Of a stretch of DNA of 64,000 nucleotides, positions 8,248 to 17,039 are shown piece by piece. A model generated the notes under the pieces. The model was not told where the DNA came from and searched no databases. It saw nothing but the letters and a program-made list of their open reading frames with translations. The position numbers were made by a program, and so were the translations under genes. How positions within the stretch are numbered: position 1 is the first letter of the stretch; each line of letters starts with the position of its first letter. Origin of the DNA: Nonomuraea glycinis (GTDB lineage: Bacteria; Actinomycetota; Actinomycetes; Streptosporangiales; Streptosporangiaceae). The DNA is taken from NCBI RefSeq assembly GCF_014646515.1, contig NZ_BMNK01000028.1:32872-96871 (forward strand), read 5' to 3'.

Positions 8248-8733
8248 GTGAGAACGTTGCGGCACTTAGCTGGTTTGCTCATCGGAGTTGTCGTGACCGC
8301 GGCCGTACTGGGAGGCGGGGGCTGGGCCGTACAGCAGTCCCTGACCGGCGCCCAGGGCAATCCGGCGGGCGGGCAGCAGCTGTGGATCGCGCTCGGCGCG
8401 ATGGCCGCGGTGGGCCTGGTCGTGGGGTTGGTGGTGGCGGGCAGGGTGTCGCCGCTGGCCACGTTCGTTCCCTCGATGGTGCTGCTCGCCTGGACCATCG
8501 TCTACGCGCTGGACATGAACCGGGCGCTGACCCTCGTCCCGGACCAGCCGACGATGCACGAGATCGTCAGGCAGGCCGCCGCCGGCTCCAGGACCCTGCT
8601 CTCCAGCGGGGTCTACGCCCTGCTCGGTGTGGCCCTGTTCATCCCCGTGCTGATGCCCTCGCGCTGGTCGCGCGGTGACGACGACGAGGAGGACGAGTAC
8701 GAGCAGGCCTCCGACGAGAGCGGCTACTACTGA
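8248..8733 (+). CDS. Four-helix membrane protein with acidic C-terminus, unknown function
   Basis: 161 aa if started at GTG 8248. A TTG at 8257 is an attractive alternative, because GAGGTGAG at 8245-8252 would then be a near-perfect ribosome site. Four hydrophobic segments are visible (LLIGVVVTAAVLGG, LWIALGAMAAVGLVVGLVV, LATFVPSMVLLAWTIVYAL and SGVYALLGVALFIPVLM). The tail is very acidic (DDDEEDEYEQASDESGYY). No catalytic motif is seen and no family is recognised. It is divergent from the YcnI-associated gene and ends 3 bases before the convergent ABC ATPase gene. Confidence 0.8.
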   Translation: MRTLRHLAGLLIGVVVTAAVLGGGGWAVQQSLTGAQGNPAGGQQLWIALGAMAAVGLVVGLVVAGRVSPLATFVPSMVLLAWTIVYALDMNRALTLVPDQPTMHEIVRQAAAGSRTLLSSGVYALLGVALFIPVLMPSRWSRGDDDEEDEYEQASDESGYY

Positions 8734-8736
8734 CCT

Positions 8737-9480
8737 TCACCGCTCGCTCGTGTACAGGTGCGTGACCACCTCCTCGATGGTCGCGTGACCGGGCGCCGAG
8801 GCCATCAGCTCCTCCAGCGTGCCGTCGAAGGCCAGCCGCCCGTGGTCGATCAGCATCACCCGCCGGCACAGGCGCTCGATGTCGCCCAGGTCGTGCGTGG
8901 TCAGCAGCACGGTGGTGCCCCGTTCGGCGTTGAGCCGGGCCAGGAACGCCCGGATGCTCGCTTTGCTGACGACGTCCAGCCCGATCGTGGGCTCGTCGAG
9001 CACCAGCACGTCCGGGTCGTGCAGCAGCGCGGCGGTCAGGTCGCCGCGCATCCGCTGCCCCAGGCTCAGCTGGCGCACCGGCGTGCGCAGGAACGCGCCC
9101 AGGTCCAGCGTCTCGGCCAGCTCCGCCAGCCGGGCGTCGAACACCTTGCGATCTACTTTGTAAAGGAGCCGGATCAGGTCGAAGCTGTCCCGGAGCGGCA
9201 GATCCCACCACAGCGTGGTGCGCTGCCCGAAGACCACGCCGATGCGCCGGGCCAGCGTCGTGCGCCTGCGCGAGGGGTCCAGCCCGGCCACCCGCACCGT
9301 GCCCGAGCTCGGGGTCAGGATGCCGCACAGCATCTTGATCGTGGTGGACTTGCCGGCCCCGTTGGGCCCGAGGTAGCCGACGAACTCTCCCGGCGCGATG
9401 CTGAACGACAGATCCTGTACGGCGTGCACGGTGGCGCGCTTCACCTTGAAGGTACGGCCCGCGCGGTCGAGCTCGATCAT
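8737..9480 (-). CDS. ABC transporter ATP-binding protein of an ABC-2 exporter
   Basis: 247 aa. Walker A GPNGAGKSTT, signature LSLGQRMRGDLT, Walker B VLVLDEPTIGLD and switch His LLTTHDLGDIERL are all intact. The motif GQRTTLWWDLPLRDSFDLI after the Q-loop is typical of ATPases paired with PF06182-type permeases. It is the last gene of a three-gene minus-strand unit; one base separates its ATG from the stop of the permease gene upstream. The substrate is not known. Confidence 0.93.
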   Translation of the reverse strand: MIELDRAGRTFKVKRATVHAVQDLSFSIAPGEFVGYLGPNGAGKSTTIKMLCGILTPSSGTVRVAGLDPSRRRTTLARRIGVVFGQRTTLWWDLPLRDSFDLIRLLYKVDRKVFDARLAELAETLDLGAFLRTPVRQLSLGQRMRGDLTAALLHDPDVLVLDEPTIGLDVVSKASIRAFLARLNAERGTTVLLTTHDLGDIERLCRRVMLIDHGRLAFDGTLEELMASAPGHATIEEVVTHLYTSER

Positions 9481-9481
9481 G

Positions 9482-10270
9482 TCAACTCCCCGTGGATCGA
9501 TAGCGGCGAATGCCCTGCCGCCAGGCGAGCCCGGCCAGCAGGGCGAGGACCAGGGCCGCGGCGGGCCCGAGGAAACGCATGAAGCCCGGCGTCCCGAACG
9601 GGTCGTCCCGGCCCAGCACGTACAGGCCCGGCTGCCAGTTGATGAAGGCCAGCGGCAGCACGTACGTCGCGCCGCGCACCAGGTCGCGGCCGTAGACGTT
9701 CAGCGGATACTGGGTGAGCTGCTGGCTGCCGTAGGTGAAGGCGCTGGTCACCTCCGGCGCGTCGGTCAGCAGGAACTGCAGCGCGCCGGCCAGCGTCCAG
9801 AGCGCGGTGAAGATGACGATCCCGGTGCCGACCATGACGGGGATCATCCAGAGCCGCCGCCCGTCGAGGTCCAGCGCCCCGAGCGCGTAGCCGAGCACGG
9901 CCCCGGCCAGCACGACGCGGCCGAACCGGGCGGGGACGAACCGGTCGGTGGCGATCTGGATCCAGGGGCTCACCGGCCGGATCAGGAACGTGTCCATGGT
10001 GCCGGCCTTGATGTGCTGGCTGATCCGGTCGAGGTTGCTGACGAACAGGTCGCAGAGGGTGAAGGCGAGGTTGGCCGCGCCGTACAGGAAGAGCACCTCG
10101 TCGCGGGAGAAGCCGCCGAGCGTGGTGGTGTTGGCGAAGACCACCAGGATCACCGCGAGGTCCAGCGCGCCGGTGACGCAGCCGAACACGACCAGGAGCC
10201 AGAACGAGGCCGGATAGGCGGCGGCGGCGCGGGTCCACGTCCAGGCCAGCAGGAGATACGTCCTAACCAC
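9482..10270 (-). CDS. ABC-2 family permease (PF06182-like), subunit B
   Basis: 262 aa from a GTG at 10270, with six hydrophobic stretches. The sequence GTMDTFLIRPVSPWIQIATDRF is the conserved cytoplasmic segment of this permease family, and INWQPGLYVLGRDDPFGTP is the typical late loop (N.P..Y..GR.DP.G.P). The gene overlaps the other permease gene by 8 bases and is followed after one base by the ATPase gene. The two non-identical permeases probably form a heterodimer. What they export is unknown. Confidence 0.88.
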   Translation of the reverse strand: MVRTYLLLAWTWTRAAAAYPASFWLLVVFGCVTGALDLAVILVVFANTTTLGGFSRDEVLFLYGAANLAFTLCDLFVSNLDRISQHIKAGTMDTFLIRPVSPWIQIATDRFVPARFGRVVLAGAVLGYALGALDLDGRRLWMIPVMVGTGIVIFTALWTLAGALQFLLTDAPEVTSAFTYGSQQLTQYPLNVYGRDLVRGATYVLPLAFINWQPGLYVLGRDDPFGTPGFMRFLGPAAALVLALLAGLAWRQGIRRYRSTGS

Positions 10271-11162
10271 CCTGGATCACCACCTTGTAGCGGATCGCCC
10301 GGGTGGCCGCCGCGCCGAGGCCGATCAGCGTCGCGGCCCAGAACGCCTGGAGGGCCAGGGTGTCCAGGAGGGGCGCCTTGCCGAGGTAGAGGTCGGCGGG
10401 CGCCTGGACCATGGCCGCCCAGGGCAGCGCCCTGGCCAGCTCGCCCAGCCACCCGGGGAAGATCGTCAGGGGCAGCATCATGCCGCTGAAGAACGTGGTG
10501 AGCACCATGGACACCACGCTGACGCCGCGGTCGTCGACCAGCCAGCAGACCGACAGCGCCACCAGATAGCGCCAGCCGAAGCTGGTCAGCACGGCGAGCA
10601 GGAGACCGGCGAGGAACCCCGCCCACCGCGTCACGCCGGTGGGCGTCACGATGCCGAACAGGACCGCGCCGAGCAGCATCGGCGGCAGGCCGCGGGCGAG
10701 GAGGAGGAAGGCGGCCCTGCCCAGGTCCTCGGCCAGCGACCAGAGCTGCAGCGGGGCGGGCCGGACGAGGTCGAGGGCGATGTCGCCGCTGCGGATGCGC
10801 TCGGGGATGGTCAGGCCGCCGCCGAAGAGCTGCATGGGCGCGATGAGCGCCTGGGTGATGAAGCAGAAGGTGATGGCGTCGGCGACGTCGTAGCCGGCCA
10901 GGCCGGGCCTGGCCTGCCACAGCGCGATGAGGATGTAGGCGCGCAGGATGCCGAACACGCTGTTGGTGAAGGCCCCGGCGAGCGCTCCGGCGAGGTAGGT
11001 GGCATGTTTGCGGAAGCCGTACCGGACGAGCTGGGCGTAGAGCGAGATGGTGTGCGGCCTCCGTTCTGTACGGGCATGGTCACCGACCGTGTCCGGGCCC
11101 GTGCACGGGCGTGCTGGAAAAGGCAGCCTGGGATTATCCGGGGTCCGGCGGGTGGGGCGCAA
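10263..11162 (-). CDS. ABC-2 family permease (PF06182-like), subunit A; start codon unclear
   Basis: The transmembrane body matches the family: LVRYGFRKHATYLAGALAGA, then RSGDIALDLVRPAPLQLWSL, then FFSGMMLPLTIFPGWL. The reading frame begins with TTG at 11162 (299 aa), but the first 38 codons are Arg/Pro rich and unlike a permease N-terminus. The expected start, just before SLYAQLVRYGF, is an ATC at 11048, preceded by GGAGG with 9 bases of spacing. This would give 261 aa, matching the 262-aa partner. Either a rare ATC start is used or the TTG is real. The gene heads the three-gene exporter unit. Confidence 0.8.
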   Translation of the reverse strand: MRPTRRTPDNPRLPFPARPCTGPDTVGDHARTERRPHTISLYAQLVRYGFRKHATYLAGALAGAFTNSVFGILRAYILIALWQARPGLAGYDVADAITFCFITQALIAPMQLFGGGLTIPERIRSGDIALDLVRPAPLQLWSLAEDLGRAAFLLLARGLPPMLLGAVLFGIVTPTGVTRWAGFLAGLLLAVLTSFGWRYLVALSVCWLVDDRGVSVVSMVLTTFFSGMMLPLTIFPGWLGELARALPWAAMVQAPADLYLGKAPLLDTLALQAFWAATLIGLGAAATRAIRYKVVIQGG

Positions 11163-11230
11163 CGTATATGACGCACCTACCGACGGGTAGATCGGCGGTC
11201 TACTGGGCAGGACATCTAGGGAGGACCTAT

Positions 11231-12211
11231 ATGCACCTGGACAGGGACGTCACACCGGACTACCCGATGAGCTGGCAGGCCCGAGCGCTCACCGGTCTGA
11301 TGCACGGCACCTTCAAGCCCGCCTCGCACCTGCTGCTGCGCCATTCCCTCGCGCTCGACGCCGCCGCCCGCCTCGGTGAGCTGGTCAAACTGGTGCCGGT
11401 GGGCACACCCGAGCACGTACGGGTGGCGCCCGCGGCCTTCTCCGCGTGCGACGGCGAGTGGCTGCGCGCCGGTCGGCGGCTCGACGAGGGCAAGGTGCTG
11501 CTCTACCTGCACGGCGGCGGCTACTTCTCCTGCTCGCCCAGGACACACCGGTCCATCACCTGGCGGCTGTCGGTGGTGGCCCGCCGTCCGGTGCTCGCCC
11601 TGGACTACCGCCAGGGCCCGGTGCACAACCTCGCCGACTCCCTCGCCGACGCGCTGGACGCCTACGACTGCCTGCTGGAGCGCGGGTACGACGCCTCCGA
11701 CGTGATCATCGCGGGCGACTCGGCGGGCGGCCATCTGACCCTGGCGACCCTCCTGGCGTTGCGCGACCGGAGCCTTCCGCTGCCGGCGGCGGCCATCTGC
11801 CTGTCCCCGTGGGCCGACCTGACCGACCATCCCCGGCGTGACAACCGCTGGCAGGACCCCATGCTCGCGGCCGGGCGGGTGCGCTGGCTGGCCCGCCGCT
11901 GGACCTCCGGCCTGGACCCGTGCGACCCCCTGGTGTCGCCGGTGCTCGGCGACTTCACCGGACTGCCGCCGCTGATGATCGTCACCGGGTCGACCGAGGT
12001 GCTCAGGGACGAGGCGCACCGCGTCGCCGTCCGTGCCCGGGAGGGCGGGGTGCCGGTCACCTACGAGGAGTGGCCGCGCATGCCGCACGTCTTCCCGATC
12101 CTGGCCGACGTGCTGCCGGAGGCACGGCTGGCCTTCCGGCACATGGCCGGCTTCCTGGCCGTCGCGGCGGGGGTGGAGGGGCCGGTGACGGAGGGAGAGG
12201 TCGCGGCCTGA
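11231..12211 (+). CDS. Alpha/beta hydrolase, hormone-sensitive-lipase (HSL/family IV) type
   Basis: 326 aa from ATG 11231, chosen for the strong GGGAGGA ribosome site at 11218-11224; the upstream open frame to 11111 is not coding-like. The family IV oxyanion motif HGGG is in LLYLHGGGYFSCSP, the nucleophile is in IIAGDSAGGHL, the acid lies in the IVTGSTEVLRDEA region and the catalytic His is in WPRMPHVFPIL. The enzyme is expected to hydrolyse short- to medium-chain esters in the cytoplasm. It is divergent from the ABC exporter and ends exactly where the convergent acyltransferase gene ends (TGATCA shared). Confidence 0.9.
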   Translation: MHLDRDVTPDYPMSWQARALTGLMHGTFKPASHLLLRHSLALDAAARLGELVKLVPVGTPEHVRVAPAAFSACDGEWLRAGRRLDEGKVLLYLHGGGYFSCSPRTHRSITWRLSVVARRPVLALDYRQGPVHNLADSLADALDAYDCLLERGYDASDVIIAGDSAGGHLTLATLLALRDRSLPLPAAAICLSPWADLTDHPRRDNRWQDPMLAAGRVRWLARRWTSGLDPCDPLVSPVLGDFTGLPPLMIVTGSTEVLRDEAHRVAVRAREGGVPVTYEEWPRMPHVFPILADVLPEARLAFRHMAGFLAVAAGVEGPVTEGEVAA

Positions 12212-13441
12212 TCAGCGCATGCCGAACAGGAAGCGGGTCACCCGGGTACGCCTTACCAGGACGTCGTAGGCGGCGAAGGTGAGGGCGAGTGAGGCGGCGA
12301 CGATGAGCGCGAACTTCACCGCGACGGGCGCGCTCCAGCCGACCACGAGGTAGGCGACGCCGACGACGATCGGCTGGTGCAGGATGTAGACCGGCAGCAC
12401 CGCGGCGGCCAGATAGCCGTACATCCGGCGCGGCCGCTTGTCCTGCTCGCTGCTTCCCGTTCCGGCTTCCTCGGTGGCTTTCTCGGCGGTGGGTGCGGGG
12501 CGGCGGCGGTCGAGCAGGCCGAGGATCGCGACCAGCCAGCACCAACCGGCCGAGCCGTACAAGGTGCGGGCGATGATCGCCAGCGCCGACAGGTCCATGA
12601 ACGGGTCGGCGCCGGGCGTCTCGGCCGCGATCAGGAACAGCGGGGTTCCGGCCCCGACCAGGGCGACCCCGAGCACCGCCGCCACCACCGCGTCGCGGCG
12701 CATCGCCGCGCGCAGTCGCGGGTCGGCCGCGAGCGCGAACCCGAACAGGAAGAACAGCAGGTACGCCCACCGGCTCCAGCCGCCGTAGTCCTCCTCCACC
12801 CCCAGCAGGGCGGAGACGATGGCGAGCGGCGCGGCGGGCAGCAGCAGCACCGAGCCGCGCCGCCGGGTCGCCGAGACCACCCCGTCGCGGATCCGCCGGC
12901 CGAGACCGGGCGGCACCCGGCGGGCGAGCGCCGCCAGCAGCAGCGAGTAGACCAGCAACAGCACCACGAACCAGAGGTGGCCGGTCTCGTAGAAGGTGCC
13001 CTGCACGATGAACGGGAACTCCGACGGCTCCAGCCGTACCTCGAAGAAGTGCGGCCAGAACCGTAAGTAGGAATCGTGGTAGGCGGGGTCGGCCCGCAGC
13101 CGCAGCCACTGCGGGAACGGCAGCAGCACGAGCGTGGCGAACACCAGCGGGACGCCGAGCCGTCGTAACCGCTCCACCGCGAAGCCGCCCGCGCCCCTGC
13201 GGCGCAGCGAGTGCCACGCGCCGAGACCGGACACCAGGAACAGCAGCGGCATCGCCCAGACGACGCAGAGCGCGGCGAAGATCGTGGTGAGCTCGGTGGT
13301 CTCCGCGTTCGTCACGTAGAAGTCGCCGCCCGGCTCGAAGACCAGCGAGGAGTGGAAGAAGACCAGACCGACCACCACCAGGGCCCGCAGCGCGTCGAGC
13401 TCCGGCCGCCGCTCGCCGCGGGGAGAGGGCTGCGCCGTCAC
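12212..13441 (-). CDS. Acyltransferase family 3 membrane protein
   Basis: 409 aa from GTG 13441, selected because GGAGG lies 6 bases upstream; ATG at 13471 is possible but has no ribosome site. The N-terminus ERRPELDALRALVVVGLVFF followed by HSS is the hallmark of acyltransferase-3 proteins, with the conserved R and the catalytic His near the first helix. About ten transmembrane helices follow (for example LTTIFAALCVVWAMPLLFLV, LWFVVLLLVYSLLLAAL). Such proteins acylate surface sugars, peptidoglycan, lipids or secondary metabolites using cytoplasmic acyl-CoA. No glycan genes lie beside it, so the acceptor is unknown. Confidence 0.9.
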   Translation of the reverse strand: MTAQPSPRGERRPELDALRALVVVGLVFFHSSLVFEPGGDFYVTNAETTELTTIFAALCVVWAMPLLFLVSGLGAWHSLRRRGAGGFAVERLRRLGVPLVFATLVLLPFPQWLRLRADPAYHDSYLRFWPHFFEVRLEPSEFPFIVQGTFYETGHLWFVVLLLVYSLLLAALARRVPPGLGRRIRDGVVSATRRRGSVLLLPAAPLAIVSALLGVEEDYGGWSRWAYLLFFLFGFALAADPRLRAAMRRDAVVAAVLGVALVGAGTPLFLIAAETPGADPFMDLSALAIIARTLYGSAGWCWLVAILGLLDRRRPAPTAEKATEEAGTGSSEQDKRPRRMYGYLAAAVLPVYILHQPIVVGVAYLVVGWSAPVAVKFALIVAASLALTFAAYDVLVRRTRVTRFLFGMR

Positions 13442-13576
13442 CGTCTGCCTCCGATCCCTCAGGCTGATCATTCTGCTGGCTGCCGGACGAGGGCGCCAGG
13501 TTCACCATGAATCAGCCACAAGGGCGTGGGAAGGGGGAGATTTCAGGTCGCGTCAGCGATCTGCTGCGCAGAGCAT

Positions 13577-13596
13577 GTAAGTTAGGTATACCTAAC
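13577..13596. promoter_or_regulatory. DtxR/IdeR-type iron-box-like palindrome
   Basis: GTTAGGTATACCTAAC at 13581-13596 is a perfect 16-bp palindrome 15 bases before the siderophore-interacting protein start. Read over 13577-13595 it agrees at 14 of 19 positions with the DmdR/IdeR consensus TTAGGTTAGGCTAACCTAA. Position and gene function both fit iron repression. Binding is inferred. Confidence 0.65.
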
Positions 13597-13611
13597 TGAG
13601 GAGTCGCCCGT

Positions 13612-14448
13612 ATGGCTGAGAAGCCAAGGGATCACCATAGAGGCGTGGTGCTGCGCACCGAGCGTATCTCGCCGCATATGATCCGGGTCATCGTCGGAGG
13701 TGACGGCCTGCGCGACTTCGCCACCACCTCCGACTTCACCGACCACTACGTGAAAGTCGTGTTCCCGCACGAGGGGGTCGACTACCCCCAGCCCTTCAGC
13801 GTCCAGCACGTGCGCGAGACCATGCCGCGCGAGTTGTGGCCACGCCTGCGCACCTACACCGTGCGGGCCTGGGACCCCGACATCCGGGAGTTGACGCTCG
13901 ACTTCGTCTACCACGGCGACGAGGGCCTGGCCGGTCCCTGGGCCGCCCGCGCGATGCCGGGTGAGGAGATCCTCATGCTCGGCCCCGGCGGCGGTTACGC
14001 CCCGGACCCCGAGGCCGACTGGCACCTGCTCGTCGGCGACGAGAGCGCGCTGCCGGCCATCGCCGCTTCCTTGGAGGCGATGCCGGACGGGGCCAGGGCG
14101 CACGCGTTCGTCGAGGTGGAGGGGCCCGCGGAGGAGATCAAGGTCAGGACGTACGGCGACGTGCACCTCACCTGGCTCTACCGCCGTGGCCGCCGGGTCG
14201 GCGAGGCGCTGGTCGAAGCGGTGCGCGAGCTCGACCTGCCGGGCGGCGACGTGCAGGCGTTCGTGCACGGGGAGGCGGGCTTCGTCAAGGAGCTCCGGCG
14301 CCTGCTGCGGGTGGAGGCCGGGGTGCCGATGGCACGGCTGTCCATCTCCGGCTACTGGCGGCTCGGGGTGGACGACGAGGGCTGGCGGGCGGTCAAGAGG
14401 GACTGGAACCGGCAGGTCGAGACCGAAGAGGCCGTCGAACTCGGCTGA
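13612..14448 (+). CDS. Siderophore-interacting protein (FAD-dependent ferric-siderophore reductase)
   Basis: 278 aa, a normal length for the SIP/ViuB family. The ferredoxin-reductase-like N-terminal domain holds the flavin-binding RxYTxR motif in RLRTYTVRAWDPD and the stretch GPWAARAMPGEEILMLGPGG. The C-terminal NADPH domain contains DESALPAIAASLEAMP, then EVEGPAEE, then the closing AVKRDWNRQVE. These cytoplasmic flavoproteins reduce Fe(III)-siderophores to release iron. GAGGAG lies 8 bases before the ATG, and an iron-box-like palindrome lies directly upstream. No siderophore biosynthesis gene is adjacent, but an EntF-like NRPS lies 25 kb away. Confidence 0.93.
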   Translation: MAEKPRDHHRGVVLRTERISPHMIRVIVGGDGLRDFATTSDFTDHYVKVVFPHEGVDYPQPFSVQHVRETMPRELWPRLRTYTVRAWDPDIRELTLDFVYHGDEGLAGPWAARAMPGEEILMLGPGGGYAPDPEADWHLLVGDESALPAIAASLEAMPDGARAHAFVEVEGPAEEIKVRTYGDVHLTWLYRRGRRVGEALVEAVRELDLPGGDVQAFVHGEAGFVKELRRLLRVEAGVPMARLSISGYWRLGVDDEGWRAVKRDWNRQVETEEAVELG

Positions 14449-14509
14449 GTCCGGCCGTGGGCGGCCGGTGCTCACGGCTTCTGTAGGCTCTGGCCATGCC
14501 AGGTGACAG

Positions 14510-15166
14510 GTGACGATCAGGCTCGTCATCGCGGACGATCATGCCATGATCAGGGCGGGTTTACGGCTGGTCGTGGAGAACGCGCTCGGGGTGGACGTGG
14601 TCGGCGAGGCCGCGGACGGGGTCGAGGCCGTCGCCGTGGCCAGGCGGGAGCGGCCGGACGTGCTGCTGCTCGACATCGCGATGCCGCGCATGGACGGCTT
14701 GGACGCCGCCAGGATGCTGCTCGGGGACCCCGACCCGCCGAGGATCGTGATGCTGACGACGTTCGGCAGCGACGCGAACCTGCACCTCGCACTGCGTACC
14801 GGCGTCCATGGCTTCCTGCTGAAGAGCTCGCCGCCCGAGCACCTCATCGAGGCGATGCGGGTGGCGGCGGCGGGTGACGCGCTGATCGACCCCGCGGTCA
14901 CCCTGCGGGTCATCGCCTCCTTCGCCGCGCAGCCCGTGCTCGCGCCGCCGCCGGAGCTGGCCGCCCTCACCGCGCGTGAGCTGGACGTGCTGCTCCTGCT
15001 CGCGCGCGGCCTGTCCAACCGGGAGATCGCGGCGGCGGCCGGGGTCGGCGAGGTGACGATCAGGAGCCATGTCACCCAGATCTTGCGCAAACTGGGCGTA
15101 CGGGACCGCCTCCAGGCGGTGGTGCTCGCCTACGAGTGCGGCATCGTACGTCCCGGTGGGGTGTGA
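14510..15166 (+). CDS. NarL/LuxR-family response regulator
   Basis: 218 aa from GTG 14510. The receiver domain (1-120) has the acidic pair in VIADDHAMIRAGL, the phospho-Asp in DVLLLDIAMPRMDG and the Lys in HGFLLKSSPPEHL. The C-terminal LuxR helix-turn-helix (about 150-210) contains LTARELDVLLLLARGLSNRE and VTIRSHVTQILRKLGVRDR. It pairs with the histidine kinase whose ATG overlaps this stop codon (TGATG at 15164-15168). Its targets are not identifiable; the neighbouring convergent membrane protein is one candidate. Confidence 0.93.
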   Translation: MTIRLVIADDHAMIRAGLRLVVENALGVDVVGEAADGVEAVAVARRERPDVLLLDIAMPRMDGLDAARMLLGDPDPPRIVMLTTFGSDANLHLALRTGVHGFLLKSSPPEHLIEAMRVAAAGDALIDPAVTLRVIASFAAQPVLAPPPELAALTARELDVLLLLARGLSNREIAAAAGVGEVTIRSHVTQILRKLGVRDRLQAVVLAYECGIVRPGGV

Positions 15167-16377
15167 TGCCGCACGGCGGCTGGCGGCCGAGCCGGCTGGA
15201 CCTGCTGCTCGCGCTCGCCGTGATGGTCGCCGGGCAGGTCGAGTCGTTCGGGCGGCAGGGCATCGAGCCGGGCCAAATCCGCCATCCGGTGCCGCTCGCC
15301 GCCGGTGCGGTCGCCGCCGGGGTGCTGCTGCTGTTGCGGCGCAGGTTCCCGATGAGCATGCTGATCGGGTTGCTGGTGGTCGGCATCGGGGTGCGGGAGG
15401 TCACGGACGCGGGCTATTACGCCGCGTGGCACTTCTACTCCACGCTCATCCTGGTGCACACCGTGGCCAGTGCGGCGGAGCTGCGGAGCCGGCGGGGGCT
15501 GGCCGGGCTGGGCTGCGTGCTGCTTTCCTACGCCTATTTGCAGACATTTCAGCATAATGACGTAGCGGAAGTGCTGATCAGCGCCGTCTTCGTCGGCGTC
15601 GCGTACACCAGCGGCATTCTGCTGCGCCGCCAGATCGATCGCACCCTGCGCCTCGCCAGGCAGGCCGCCCGGCTGGAGGCCGGGCGCGAGGAACGCGCCC
15701 GGCAGGCGGTGGCCGGGGAACGGGCGAGGATCGCCCGGGAGTTGCACGACATCGTCTCGCACAACGTCAGCCTGATGACCTTGCACACGGGCGGTGTACG
15801 GATGATGCTCGGCGACGATCCCGGCCACGAGCGCGAACGTGCGCTGCTGACCGGAGTCGAGCGGGCCGGCCGTGAGGCGATCGAGGAGCTCAGGCTGATG
15901 CTGGGCATGTTGCGTGCCCCCGGCGGCACGGGTGCCGAGCCGTACCCGGCCGGGCTGGACCGGCTGGACGCCCTGGTCGCGCAGGTCGAGGAGGCCGGTC
16001 CGGCCGTGCGCACGCGGGTCGAGGGCGAGGCCCGGCCGTTGCCGCCGGGGCTCGACCTGTCGGCGTACCGGGTGATCCAGGAGGCGCTGACCAACGCGTT
16101 GAAGCACGCGCGGGCCACGCGGATCGACGTCACCGTCACCCATTCCCCTGCGGCCGTAACCGTGGAGATCACCAACGACGGCCCACCCAGCGGCCCACTC
16201 AGCGGCCCGCCCAGCGGCGCGAAGTCCGGCCCGGGCGGCGGTCTGGGGGACGGTGGCGAGGGCGGGCATGGACTGATCGGGATGCGTGAGCGGGTCGCGA
16301 TGCACGGCGGCGAGCTGTCCGCCGGGCCCGTGCCGGGCGGCGGTTACCGGGTGCGCGCCAGGTTCCCGCTCGGCTGA
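15166..16377 (+). CDS. DesK/NarX-type sensor histidine kinase
   Basis: 403 aa from ATG 15166 (TGATG coupling with the response regulator). The N-terminal half has five to six membrane helices (LLLALAVMVAG, LAAGAVAAGVLLLL, MLIGLLVVGIGV, others). A HisKA_3 dimerisation domain follows, with the phospho-accepting His in ERARIARELHDIVSHNVSLM, then an HATPase_c whose last boxes are ITNDGPPSG and GGEGGHGLIGMRERVAMHGG. A short repeated SGP linker (PPSGPLSGPPSGAKSGPG) sits inside the ATP lid. The last 34 bases overlap the convergent membrane protein gene. Confidence 0.92.
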   Translation: MPHGGWRPSRLDLLLALAVMVAGQVESFGRQGIEPGQIRHPVPLAAGAVAAGVLLLLRRRFPMSMLIGLLVVGIGVREVTDAGYYAAWHFYSTLILVHTVASAAELRSRRGLAGLGCVLLSYAYLQTFQHNDVAEVLISAVFVGVAYTSGILLRRQIDRTLRLARQAARLEAGREERARQAVAGERARIARELHDIVSHNVSLMTLHTGGVRMMLGDDPGHERERALLTGVERAGREAIEELRLMLGMLRAPGGTGAEPYPAGLDRLDALVAQVEEAGPAVRTRVEGEARPLPPGLDLSAYRVIQEALTNALKHARATRIDVTVTHSPAAVTVEITNDGPPSGPLSGPPSGAKSGPGGGLGDGGEGGHGLIGMRERVAMHGGELSAGPVPGGGYRVRARFPLG

Positions 16378-17039
16378 GCCTGCGCCGGCGGCCCTTCGCC
16401 CGCCCAGGCGGCGTCGCTCATCCGTACGATGCGCAGGCCGATGACCCCGGCCCCGGCCAGGTACAGCAGTCCGCCGACGACCGTGCCGATCGGGAAGACC
16501 GGCGCCCCGAAGATGCCCGCGACCATCGCGAACGGGGACCACCACGGCGCCTGGCGGCCGTACGCCAGGACGAGTCCGAGCACGAACAGGCCGAGGATCC
16601 CGGCGAAGCCGGGGAGCTGGAACCCGAACACCGCCCCCGGGTCGGTGAACGCCTCGTCGGCGAGCGCGGCCCCCTGCACGGGCGGCAGCGAGCGCTCCAG
16701 ACGGGAGTAGAAGAAGTCGCCGAGCATCAGCGCGGAGAAGTTCACCACGCCGAGCAGCGCGAGCCCGCCCGCGAGGTGGCCGAGGAGCACCCCGCGGCGG
16801 CGGACCAGGTGGATCATGCCGATGATGCCCGGGATCAGCAACACCCAGCTCCAGTGCAGGATCGCCGCGCTGACCGACACCTGCTCCAGGTAGCGCCCGT
16901 AGACGCCGGTCGTGTCACCGCCGCCCTGCCGCAGCGCGGGGTCTGTGACGACACCCGCGATGTACGCGATCGGCGCGGCGATGAGGCATGCCCCGGCGGC
17001 GAGCCTGCGAAAACGGATGGGATCTGACAACAGCGACAT
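16344..17039 (-). CDS. Six-helix membrane protein (DUF4386-like), unknown function
   Basis: 231 aa from ATG 17039, with AAGGGG 5 bases upstream. About six hydrophobic segments are visible: LAAGACLIAAPIAYIAGVVT, ILHWSWVLLIPGIIGMIHLV, LLGHLAGGLALLGVVNFSAL, FAGILGLFVLGLVLAYG, FAMVAGIFGAPVFPIGTVVG and LLYLAGAGVIGLRI. There are no catalytic residues of note. The layout is like actinobacterial DUF4386-type proteins, but the family call is weak. The 3' end overlaps the convergent kinase gene by 34 bases. Confidence 0.8.
   Translation of the reverse strand: MSLLSDPIRFRRLAAGACLIAAPIAYIAGVVTDPALRQGGGDTTGVYGRYLEQVSVSAAILHWSWVLLIPGIIGMIHLVRRRGVLLGHLAGGLALLGVVNFSALMLGDFFYSRLERSLPPVQGAALADEAFTDPGAVFGFQLPGFAGILGLFVLGLVLAYGRQAPWWSPFAMVAGIFGAPVFPIGTVVGGLLYLAGAGVIGLRIVRMSDAAWAGEGPPAQAQPSGNLARTR

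Noticed and set aside
13581..13596. The palindrome as a TetR-type operator rather than an iron box
   Set aside because: No TetR gene is nearby, and the site aligns with the DmdR/IdeR consensus and precedes an iron gene, so iron control is the simpler reading.
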